From assembly GCA_044230315.1 (NCBI GenBank), contig JBGARJ010000012.1:1-64000 (forward strand): a stretch of DNA of 64,000 nt, read 5' to 3'. The position numbers and the translations under genes are program-made. The notes below the pieces were generated by a model that was not told the origin of the DNA, ran no database searches, and was given only the letters and a program-made list of their open reading frames with translations. This document shows positions 26,563-34,364 of the stretch, one piece after another. Each line of letters begins with the position of its first letter. Positions within the stretch are counted from its first letter, which is position 1. Source of the stretch: M3007 sp044230315 (lineage in GTDB: Bacteria > Bacteroidota > Bacteroidia > Chitinophagales > Saprospiraceae).

Positions 26563-26608
26563 GTGTTTTAATATTGTTGTTAAAACACTTAAAATTTTAA
26601 CACTTAAA
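26563..26608. promoter_or_regulatory. Possible operator cluster between yceI and the aldo/keto reductase gene
   Basis: GTGTTTTAA (26563-26571) and TTAAAACAC (26580-26588) form a perfect 9-base palindrome with an 8-base spacer. AACACTTAAA then repeats at 26584-26593 and 26599-26608, 15 bases apart. It lies 46-91 bases before the yceI start. YceI genes are often controlled by MarR-type regulators; that connection is inference. Confidence 0.35.
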
Positions 26609-26769
26609 TTTTTAATACCTTTCTCTGTTCGACTTATGCACTTGCGCATATTGGCTTGGCAGGTGGCGGTACCGGTATTTCACCTGCCTAAATGATCGGC
26701 CAAATTGGGTTGAAATGCTAAAAAAACCGGTATTTAGCTGGCATTAGCAGACACTCAAACCATATAGGT

Positions 26770-27741
26770 ATGCGCTACAGGAGATTTGGCCGGACCACGC
26801 TTCAAACTGCCGAAATAGGCTATGGCATGTGGGGGCTCGGAAGTTGGCCCGACACCGACCAACAGGAAGTAGACCATGCGCTCGACCGTGCGGTGGAGCT
26901 GGGCTGCAATTTTTTTGATACGGCCTGGGGCTATGGTCGCGGCAAGAGCGAACAGATCCTGGGCCGGTTGCTAAAGAAACATCCGGGCCGCGAGATTATC
27001 GTTGCCACCAAAATTCCGCCCAAAAATTTCAAGTGGCCGTCGAGGCCGGAATATCCCTTGTCCGACTGTTTCCCGGCCGACCATATCATGGAATACGCCG
27101 AAAAGAGCCTGCGCAACCTCGACACGGATTGCATCGATGTGCTGCAATTCCATGTCTGGGAGGACGGTTGGGCGGATCGCGACGAATGGAAAGAGGCTGT
27201 ACAGAAACTCAAACAATCGGGCAAAGTCCGGCATTTCGGGATCAGCATCAACCGCTGGGAACCGGAAAACGCACTGCAAACATTGCACACGGGCCTGATC
27301 GATACCGTACAGGTAATTTACAATATTTTCGACCAGGCGCCTGAAGACGAGCTGTTTCCGCTGTGTCGCGAACTGGATATTGCGGTCATCGCCCGCGTAC
27401 CATTCGATGAAGGCACCCTTACCGGCACGCTTACGGAAGACACCGTTTTCCCGCCCAACGATTGGCGCGCCACCTACTTTGTACCGGAAAACCTGCGGGC
27501 CAGCGTGGCCCGTGCGGAAGCGCTGCGGCCCCTGATCCCGGATGGTATGACCATGCCGGAAATGGCCCTTCGCTTTATTCTTTGCAACGACGATGTGCAT
27601 ACCGTCATTCCGGGGATGCGCAAAGTGGCGCATGTGGAAGCGAATATTGCAACCAGCGATGGTCAACAGCTGCCGGAAGACCTTCGAAAAGCCCTGAAAC
27701 AACATCGCTGGGACCGCCGCCCCACCACCTGGTCACAATGA
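26770..27741 (+). CDS. Aldo/keto reductase
   Basis: 323 residues, NADPH-dependent reductase fold. The N-terminal signature MRYRRFGRTTLQTAEIGYGMW is followed by FFDTAWGYGRGKSEQILG (catalytic Asp and Tyr), ATKIPPKNF (catalytic Lys) and a C-terminal coenzyme-binding part (HTVIPGMRKVAHVEANI). It matches the aldo/keto reductases of the YhdN/Gpr group. Substrate unknown. Its 3' end lies 22 bases from the convergent patatin gene, without a clear terminator. Confidence 0.85.
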   Translation: MRYRRFGRTTLQTAEIGYGMWGLGSWPDTDQQEVDHALDRAVELGCNFFDTAWGYGRGKSEQILGRLLKKHPGREIIVATKIPPKNFKWPSRPEYPLSDCFPADHIMEYAEKSLRNLDTDCIDVLQFHVWEDGWADRDEWKEAVQKLKQSGKVRHFGISINRWEPENALQTLHTGLIDTVQVIYNIFDQAPEDELFPLCRELDIAVIARVPFDEGTLTGTLTEDTVFPPNDWRATYFVPENLRASVARAEALRPLIPDGMTMPEMALRFILCNDDVHTVIPGMRKVAHVEANIATSDGQQLPEDLRKALKQHRWDRRPTTWSQ

Positions 27742-27763
27742 CAGGCTTTTTCCTCCGGAAGGG

Positions 27764-29824
27764 TTACATGCGGTATTTGACATCCTGCTCCGGCGCGGCC
27801 CCGGTGCGTATGCTTTCCAACACGTCGCTTTCGGGAGCGGCTCGCGGTGCAGTGGGTGCTGCGGCGAATAATGGGCAGTTTTTCGGGTCGTCGAACCAGT
27901 CGATCAGCGCTTCCACGCCGATATCCGGGACCGCGCCGGAATCGTAGGATTCAAGGTCGGTGACGCCTAGGAGATCGGCGCCGATATATTGTCCCAGCTG
28001 GTAATAGGCCTCCCATTGAATGGGATCGAAAAACTGATCGCTGGTAGATTCGTGCGGGAAATCAGGGTGGTAAATTTTGTACTTGTACGTGCCGTATTTG
28101 AGCGGGGCTTCTTTTTCATCCAGGTATGGCTTGCCCGCCGGCGCCGTCACCGACGATTTCACATAAACAAAGGTACCCACTTTGCGCGGCCGGTCGAAGT
28201 TGACGATTTCACTGCGTTCGGCCTGTGTGGCGGGGTCGATGACTTTTTGGTCATCCCACCATTGAAAGATATCGGCGATAGCGTAGCGTTGTTTGGAATA
28301 CACCTGCGAGGGACGGGGGCGGATGATTTCTTCCGGTTGCTGATCGTCGCGGAACCGGATTTCCAGACCCAGCTCGTTTCGGGCGCGGATGAGGAGGTTG
28401 TTCAGGTCGGTAAAGGCGTAGGCTTTGTCTTCGCCGGCATCGACGGCCAGAATCAAACGGCAGCCCCTGCGTAGGAGCTCGTAGGCGCCCAAGTTTTCGA
28501 TATGCCCGCCGTCGGAAATATTGACCATGTGGTTGTTGGTACCGATGCGGCCGAGTAGTTCCCGGAAAAAATAAAGCGGCCACCATACCACGGCATAAGG
28601 CTTTCGAAGTACGAGCGGATTAGACACCCAGCAACCCAGCCGGAAGTTGAAAATGGTCATCAGAACGCTGAGCAATTTGCTGGAGTACATGCCCAAACCG
28701 GGGTTGGCTGCTGCAGCCGAGATCGTGACCGCCGCTGGCAAAGTCATGTTCCGGTAGTCGTCGAAATAATCGGTAGGCACGTAGCCCGTCAGTTTGGCGC
28801 CGCAATAAAGGGGGCTGAGCAGAAAGTAATCGCTGGCCTTGGAGCCTTTGAATTTGTCGTCGCCGCCCGGATTTTGCAAATTAAGACAGGTATTGATCAG
28901 CGGATAGGGCGCCAGGTATTGTTTGGGATCGGCGGCGTTGGCGTTGAAAACATCTTTGAGCGGCAGGTTCCGGTAGCCGTCGGAAAAGCGGAGAAACAGG
29001 TCGGCGAGTTGTTTGCGGTAATACCGGTGAAAACTGATGGCATTGGGGTTGTTGTAAAAGCCCAACACAAATAGCGTGACCATTTTGAGCAAGGCGTCGA
29101 GCAGCCCTCCGGTATAACCGGCGCTGCTGCGCAAATCGGCAATCAGGATCCAGCCATACAACACCATGGCCAACAATGCCAACAGAGCCTCGACGCGGTT
29201 GAATAATTTGGACACCCCCAGGCTAAAGTTCAGGTACACATTGGTCAGAAAGTGCAGGGCAAAAACCCCGCCGCCCACATACAACACCCAGCGGGCTATG
29301 CCCGCTGCAGGCATTCCCGTTTCGGCAAACGGATTAACGCCCACCATACTGGCCACCACACCATAGGCATAATATACAATCCCCCCGACGATGAGGGGGC
29401 TGATAATACTCATGCACCAACTGATCACAAATGCGACGGCCAGCAAAAATGTATTCGCAATTTTCCAGATGCCTTTGCCCGGCGTCAGGTACTCCCCGTG
29501 TTGGCGCATGGCCTGGATCTGGCTTTCCGTAAAAAGTTGTCCCAGGCTACCCGTCTGTTTGGTCGTGGCCTGGATGTAGGCATGCGTATACCCGCCGCCC
29601 GACACACTGCTCAAATAATCCGCTTTTTGCAGAATACCGAATCGGTTGAGTGTTCTCAAAAAACCCAGGTTGATCGTGGCCGAACGGATACCGCCGCCCG
29701 AAAGAGCGATGCCGAACCAGTTTTCCTGTTCCGGCGTGCCATGTTCCATTTTCAGCTTTTGACGGCGCTGCCGCAGTTGTTCTTTTTCCCGTTGAATAAC
29801 GTCGCGAAAGGAAATCGTTGCCAT
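27764..29824 (-). CDS. Patatin-like phospholipase with an internal membrane region
   Basis: 686 residues. The oxyanion motif SGGGIRSATINLGFL (about 42) and nucleophile motif SSVSGGGYTHAY (Ser about 70) are near the N-terminus. The dyad aspartate is in NISDGGHIENLG (about 435). Between them lie four membrane-spanning stretches (about 118-155, 165-190, 205-225 and 245-260), so the catalytic domain is split by a membrane-embedded insert of several hundred residues. The soluble tail (about 470-686) is unrecognised. It is predicted to act on lipids at the membrane; the substrate is unknown. Confidence 0.75.
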   Translation of the reverse strand: MATISFRDVIQREKEQLRQRRQKLKMEHGTPEQENWFGIALSGGGIRSATINLGFLRTLNRFGILQKADYLSSVSGGGYTHAYIQATTKQTGSLGQLFTESQIQAMRQHGEYLTPGKGIWKIANTFLLAVAFVISWCMSIISPLIVGGIVYYAYGVVASMVGVNPFAETGMPAAGIARWVLYVGGGVFALHFLTNVYLNFSLGVSKLFNRVEALLALLAMVLYGWILIADLRSSAGYTGGLLDALLKMVTLFVLGFYNNPNAISFHRYYRKQLADLFLRFSDGYRNLPLKDVFNANAADPKQYLAPYPLINTCLNLQNPGGDDKFKGSKASDYFLLSPLYCGAKLTGYVPTDYFDDYRNMTLPAAVTISAAAANPGLGMYSSKLLSVLMTIFNFRLGCWVSNPLVLRKPYAVVWWPLYFFRELLGRIGTNNHMVNISDGGHIENLGAYELLRRGCRLILAVDAGEDKAYAFTDLNNLLIRARNELGLEIRFRDDQQPEEIIRPRPSQVYSKQRYAIADIFQWWDDQKVIDPATQAERSEIVNFDRPRKVGTFVYVKSSVTAPAGKPYLDEKEAPLKYGTYKYKIYHPDFPHESTSDQFFDPIQWEAYYQLGQYIGADLLGVTDLESYDSGAVPDIGVEALIDWFDDPKNCPLFAAAPTAPRAAPESDVLESIRTGAAPEQDVKYRM

Positions 29825-30021
29825 TTGTAAAAGGGTGGAAATGGTTAAGAATAAGCACCAATGCCTTGCAATCGGATATACTTCGGTTCGTTTTGGGGTA
29901 ATTCACCAAATTTGTCGCAAAGTAGGGCGAAATTGCAGTGTTTATTTGTCATTCATCGCAATTACACCCATAATTACACGGCCGAATCCTCCGGCCGGTT
30001 CAACGCACCAGTTTTCACCCA

Positions 30022-30903
30022 ATGCAAGTCGTCGTATTTGGAAAACAATATAAGGATAAAGACCTGCCATCGATCCAGGCTTTATTCGACGCCCTTTTTG
30101 CCGAAGGAATCACTACCTACGTCTATACCCCCTACCTGGAAGATCTGGAAGACAAGGTACAATTCCCCGGCCCTCACGCCGCTTTCGACGGGTATCGCGA
30201 TTTCTTGGTGCACCGGATCGATTTTGTGATCATCCTGGGCGGCGACGGCACCATGCTGAACGCTGTAACGCTGGTGCGCGATGCCGGTGTGCCCATGCTT
30301 GGGATCAACCTGGGCCGGCTGGGTTTTTTAGCCAGCATCGACAAGCATTATATCGCCGATTCCATCCGGAAACTCGTCGCAGGTCAGTACACGATCAATG
30401 ACCGGGCTATGTTGTACCTGGAGAGCTCCCCGCCCCTGTTCGGCGAGATTCCGTTTGCCTTGAACGATTGCACCCTGCTGAAGCGCGACACCTCTTCCAT
30501 GATCACCATTCATACCTTCCTCAATGGCGATTATCTGAATTCGTATTGGGCCGACGGAATCATCATCGCGACGCCTACCGGGAGTACAGCCTACTCGCTG
30601 AGTTGCGGCGGGCCCATTGTGCTGCCCAATTCGGGCAACTTTGTCATCACGCCGGTCGCCCCCCACAACCTCAACCTGCGGCCGATCGTACTATCCGATC
30701 AATCGATCATATCGTTTGACATCGAAGGCCGGGCCGAGAACTTTATTTGCACCCTCGATTCCCGTTTCGAACTCATCGGGACGCAACACCAATTGGCTGT
30801 GCGCCTCAACGACTTCTGCATCAAACTCGTCCAACTCCAGGATGCCTCCTTTTTACAAACGCTTCGGGAAAAACTGACCTGGGGAACCGACATGCGCAAT
30901 TAA
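30022..30903 (+). CDS. nadK: NAD kinase
   Basis: 293 residues; phosphorylates NAD to NADP with ATP. The GGDGTMLNA motif is at about 73, followed by LGINLGRLGFLAS. The NAD-binding segment PTGSTAYSLSCGGPIV (about 190) and LNLRPIVLS are present. Length and motif order are standard. Convergent with gldH, only 8 bases between the stop codons. Confidence 0.93.
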   Translation: MQVVVFGKQYKDKDLPSIQALFDALFAEGITTYVYTPYLEDLEDKVQFPGPHAAFDGYRDFLVHRIDFVIILGGDGTMLNAVTLVRDAGVPMLGINLGRLGFLASIDKHYIADSIRKLVAGQYTINDRAMLYLESSPPLFGEIPFALNDCTLLKRDTSSMITIHTFLNGDYLNSYWADGIIIATPTGSTAYSLSCGGPIVLPNSGNFVITPVAPHNLNLRPIVLSDQSIISFDIEGRAENFICTLDSRFELIGTQHQLAVRLNDFCIKLVQLQDASFLQTLREKLTWGTDMRN

Positions 30904-30911
30904 GCGCGTGC

Positions 30912-31436
30912 TTATTTTGGCTTGGCCGCTTCTTCCATCGCCATCCCGATCGCATAAATGCCGGGCAGGGAGTCATGCCGGGAATACTGTTCCAGGGTGA
31001 TGACATAGGTACCCGGGTCGTTAAAATAAGTGTGCTCCTGGAGCAGCATATGCAATTTACAGCGCTGGCCGCTGCAAGCACCCAACGCGGCGCCCCGGGC
31101 ATCAAAAAGATCGACGGACTTTTGCTTGGCCAGGCGTTTCCCATCCGGAAACAGCGTGTGCAGCCGCAGGTACAGATTCTGTGTGGGAAACGAATCGGCG
31201 TATTCTACATCCAGGAAGAGGTTATAGGTTTTGGAGGTATCCGGCACCTCAAACCGGAAATCGACGGTATCCCGGTAGGTCCACAGGCTGTTTGCTATTT
31301 GTTTGCGTTCCTTATAAACGTAGTGGGAACCGCAGGCGGTCTGCAGCAAAACTGCAAAGATGATGCACACAAAGGCCGCGATACCAGAACGGGAAACCCG
31401 CCAGTGTTTCGGCGCCAGCCAGGATTTGTTTTTCAT
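30912..31436 (-). CDS. gldH: Gliding motility lipoprotein GldH
   Basis: 174 residues starting MKNKSWLAPKHWRVSRSGIA, with lipobox LLQTACGS (cysteine about 35). The mature sequence shows the GldH pattern: QIANSLWTYRDTVDFRFEVP, YNLFLDVEYADSFPTQNLYL and LEQYSRHDSLPGIYAIGMAM. GldH is a periplasm-facing lipoprotein needed for gliding and T9SS function in Flavobacterium; in non-gliding species it may serve secretion only. Last gene of a tight operon with the methyltransferase (7-base gap) and the OmpA-type protein. The frame opens at 31469 but that start would overlap the methyltransferase. Confidence 0.8.
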   Translation of the reverse strand: MKNKSWLAPKHWRVSRSGIAAFVCIIFAVLLQTACGSHYVYKERKQIANSLWTYRDTVDFRFEVPDTSKTYNLFLDVEYADSFPTQNLYLRLHTLFPDGKRLAKQKSVDLFDARGAALGACSGQRCKLHMLLQEHTYFNDPGTYVITLEQYSRHDSLPGIYAIGMAMEEAAKPK

Positions 31437-31443
31437 AAAACGG

Positions 31444-32004
31444 TCATTGTTTTTCACAGGAAACGACAAACGCAGGCGGGATATTCAATGGGATGAAATC
31501 CACGTTGACATTACCAAATACCCGGCGGTAGAAGTGTACCATAAATGGTGAATAATGAAACTGGATGAACAGCCCGCCTGGGCGCAGCCAGCGTTTGCAC
31601 TCGCCGGTTATATTTTCGGCCAATGTTTCGGGTAGCATAACGAAAGGAATGCCGGAAACGAAGTAATCGACCGACTCGATACCCAATGCGGTGAGGTATT
31701 GCTGGAGGTGCTCCGCCGAATCGTGAATGAGGGTAATTCGGGGGTCGGGGAAGGCCTCCCGGAGTTTGTCTATAAAAACGGGGTTGATTTCAAAAACGAG
31801 CACTATTGTTTCAGGGAGCAGTCGTTTGAGAATATAGCGGGTAATGGCGCCGTCGCCGGGACCCAGTTCGACCACAACTTTTGCCCGTTCCGGTTCGATT
31901 TTTCCGGCAATACGCCGGCAAAGAAAGCGCGAGCTTCGGGCCACACTGCCGGTCGTTTTCAGGTTCCGGATACTTTCGCGGAGAAAATCGATGCGCTGAT
32001 TCAA
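31444..32004 (-). CDS. SAM-dependent methyltransferase, PmtA/KsgA-like
   Basis: 186 residues. The SAM-binding motif VVVELGPGDGAITRYIL (about 42-58), an acidic second motif (LVFEINPVFIDKL) and a GIPFVMLPETLAENI segment match the short phospholipid N-methyltransferase (PmtA-like) group, which resembles rRNA dimethylase KsgA. The target could be phosphatidylethanolamine or another amine lipid, but this is not established. Located between an OmpA-type protein (5-base gap) and gldH (7-base gap). Confidence 0.7.
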   Translation of the reverse strand: MNQRIDFLRESIRNLKTTGSVARSSRFLCRRIAGKIEPERAKVVVELGPGDGAITRYILKRLLPETIVLVFEINPVFIDKLREAFPDPRITLIHDSAEHLQQYLTALGIESVDYFVSGIPFVMLPETLAENITGECKRWLRPGGLFIQFHYSPFMVHFYRRVFGNVNVDFIPLNIPPAFVVSCEKQ

Positions 32005-32009
32005 TAGCG

Positions 32010-34157
32010 TTAGTTTTTAACAAATGCTGCAAGATCAGGATACTTTTTCAGCATACCTACGGCCTCCGCTCTCGAGATGCGGATACCGTCGATATAAGCA
32101 GCTACGATGGCGTCGGGAAACCCCTGACGTTGCAGTTCGCGCCGCAAAGCATCGGCATCGGCAAAATGGCGGAACCAGCCAGCCGTATAACGATACGAAC
32201 CTGAACCAGGCTGGCTTTCAATCATCAGATCGTTGTACATACCCAGGGCATCATTGGTCAGGATCTGACGGGCGCTCACGGCCTCCACTTTAAAAGAAAG
32301 CCCCTTGAATCGTTCCTCCAAACTGGGCACTACCCGAACACTCATTTCTTCCGGGACAGGCTGGCGCTGCAGGGAAAATTCCAGGGGGAGGGGGCCTTCA
32401 ACGTCGGCCAGGGTAATCTCGATCCGGCGGTTCAGGCGTTGCCCTGTCGGGTTGGGCACGGTTTCCAGCACGTTTTTAGCCACCGGGTAGGCCGACCCGA
32501 AACTCTGGAGTGAAACCCGGCCGGCCGGCACTCCCCGATCGGTGAGAGCCTTCCCAACCAGCTCGGCGCGCTTGATCCCGTAATACAAGTCAAATTTCGC
32601 CGGGCCCGTTTCATCCGTATGAACGGATATCAGCACCTTTACTTCCGGGTAATAACGCGTCAGACGGGCTACTTCATCCAGCGCAGTGCGGTTTTCTTCG
32701 CTCAGTACATCCCGGTCCGTATTGTAATAAAGTACCGGGAGACTCACCTTCTCCATTGTTTTTATGCCGGGAAAACCGGTATTGGAGTTTCCCGGACGGC
32801 GTTTCCCATTGTCGACAAACAAACGCTGATCGGCCAGTTGCCCGGCTTGCTCCTGTTTGAAATACGCCACGTACACGTCGCGGGCGCCAAAGTTATCATT
32901 GAGCCGGTCGGAGGCGAAATAACCCGTCAGGCCGTCTACCGAAAGCCGGAAGAAGGCGTCATCGCCCGGCGAATTGATGGGTTTGCCCAGGTTTTCAGGA
33001 GCCGACCAGGCTTGCGTGGCTTCATCGAACACTGTTTTATAAATATCGAAACCGCCCATGCCGGCGGTATTGTTGCTGCTGAAATAAAGCGTTCGGCCGT
33101 CATGGGCTAAAAACGGCGTGGTTTCATCATAAGGCGAATTGACTGCAGGCCCGAAATTGCGTGGCAGCGCCCAGCCGCTGTCGCTGCGGATGGCGTAATA
33201 GAGATCGAGACCGCCTTCGCCGCCGGCCCGCCGGCTGGCAAACAACAGCAAAGAGTCGTTGACCAGAAAGGGTGCCTGGTCGCCGTCTTCCGGCTGCATA
33301 GGGGTAGCAAAGGCGGGGGGTGTTACAGCGTACTCGTCTTTACGGCCTGCGGTATCGGCAAATATTTGACCGCTGAATAGCGTAAAACCGCGGAAAAAAT
33401 ATAAGATCTGGCCATCGGCGCTGAACTCAAGCGCTACTTCATGCCGCGGGGTGTTCAGCAGTTCGCCGAGCAAGCCGGCATAGTTCCAACCGCTATTGGT
33501 TTGGTCGGTAAAAAACATATCGCTGCACCAATGCCCGGTTTGTTGATCCTCATAACCCTGGTCGTTGCGCATGCCGCCGGTGCAGTTTTCGCGCGCCGCT
33601 GAAAAGTAGAGCCGCCCCGGGTGGTTGACCGAAGGAAGCGGCGCAAACTCGTCGCCGGGCGTATTGACCCGGTCGCCGAGATTTTCCACCAGTGCTACTG
33701 CGTCATTCGAAGGGATACCGAGGCCGCTTACGCACCGCCGGATATTGTCCAATGCATTGGCATACCAAGGGTGTTTCTCGCCGGCCACACGCAAAAACCC
33801 TTTATACGCTGCGATGGCTTGTTCGAAATTTTGCTGGCCGTGCAGCGTCCGGGCCAGGTAATAAAATGCATCCGGGTCCGTGCTTTTCGGGTTTTTCTGC
33901 AATACAAACTCCAGGTATTGGCGGGCTTTGTCGGCCTGATGCAGGTGGTAATGACAGATGCCGAGTTGGGTCAGCACGTCGGGGTCGCCGGGTTTGTCCT
34001 GTTGGTATTGGTTGAGAGAAGTAAGCGCTTCCGTCCATTGCTGGTTGGCAAATTGTTTCTCGCCAAGCCGCTTCAGTTCAGCCGGTTTTTGGGCCGTCAG
34101 CCCGGAGGTCATAACCAAAAAGAGGAACAAAAAACAAACGCTGTATAGCCGGGTCAT
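32010..34157 (-). CDS. OmpA-family protein with TPR, propeller repeats and SPOR-like tail (PorE-like layout)
   Basis: 715 residues. A signal peptide (MTRLYSVCFLFLFLVMTSGLTAQ) leads into TPR pairs (about 25-125). PD40/WD-like propeller blades follow (LYFSAARENCTGG, LYFFRGFTLFSGQ, LLFASRRAGGEGGLDLYYA, LYFSSNNTAGMGGFDIYKT). An OmpA-like peptidoglycan-binding domain lies at about 470-590 (ISVHTDETGPAKFDLYYGIKRAELVGKALTDRGV-type sequence). The tail (about 640-715) resembles a SPOR domain (YTAGWFRHFADADALRRELQ). The TPR-propeller-OmpA order is like PorE and related T9SS proteins. First gene of the operon with the methyltransferase and gldH. Confidence 0.75.
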   Translation of the reverse strand: MTRLYSVCFLFLFLVMTSGLTAQKPAELKRLGEKQFANQQWTEALTSLNQYQQDKPGDPDVLTQLGICHYHLHQADKARQYLEFVLQKNPKSTDPDAFYYLARTLHGQQNFEQAIAAYKGFLRVAGEKHPWYANALDNIRRCVSGLGIPSNDAVALVENLGDRVNTPGDEFAPLPSVNHPGRLYFSAARENCTGGMRNDQGYEDQQTGHWCSDMFFTDQTNSGWNYAGLLGELLNTPRHEVALEFSADGQILYFFRGFTLFSGQIFADTAGRKDEYAVTPPAFATPMQPEDGDQAPFLVNDSLLLFASRRAGGEGGLDLYYAIRSDSGWALPRNFGPAVNSPYDETTPFLAHDGRTLYFSSNNTAGMGGFDIYKTVFDEATQAWSAPENLGKPINSPGDDAFFRLSVDGLTGYFASDRLNDNFGARDVYVAYFKQEQAGQLADQRLFVDNGKRRPGNSNTGFPGIKTMEKVSLPVLYYNTDRDVLSEENRTALDEVARLTRYYPEVKVLISVHTDETGPAKFDLYYGIKRAELVGKALTDRGVPAGRVSLQSFGSAYPVAKNVLETVPNPTGQRLNRRIEITLADVEGPLPLEFSLQRQPVPEEMSVRVVPSLEERFKGLSFKVEAVSARQILTNDALGMYNDLMIESQPGSGSYRYTAGWFRHFADADALRRELQRQGFPDAIVAAYIDGIRISRAEAVGMLKKYPDLAAFVKN

Positions 34158-34364
34158 GGTAGTCGGGTTGATCTATTACGCTGGTTGCCGGATTTTAGGG
34201 GCAAAAGTATTGCTTTTTCGGCCGCAAGGCTTTTTTTGGACAAACCGCTGCATTTTAACCGCCAGTCAACTTTGTCGAAATGCCTTCGGTTCACAACAAT
34301 TTCCGCAACTTTGCGTCCTTTCGTGAACGGTTAACGAAATAACGGTCAACGAATAACGCTCTCG

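Noticed and set aside
34225..34240. Tiny hairpin GCCGCAAGGC with seven T
   Set aside because: Three-pair stem only, with no plus-strand gene before it; thermodynamically too weak.
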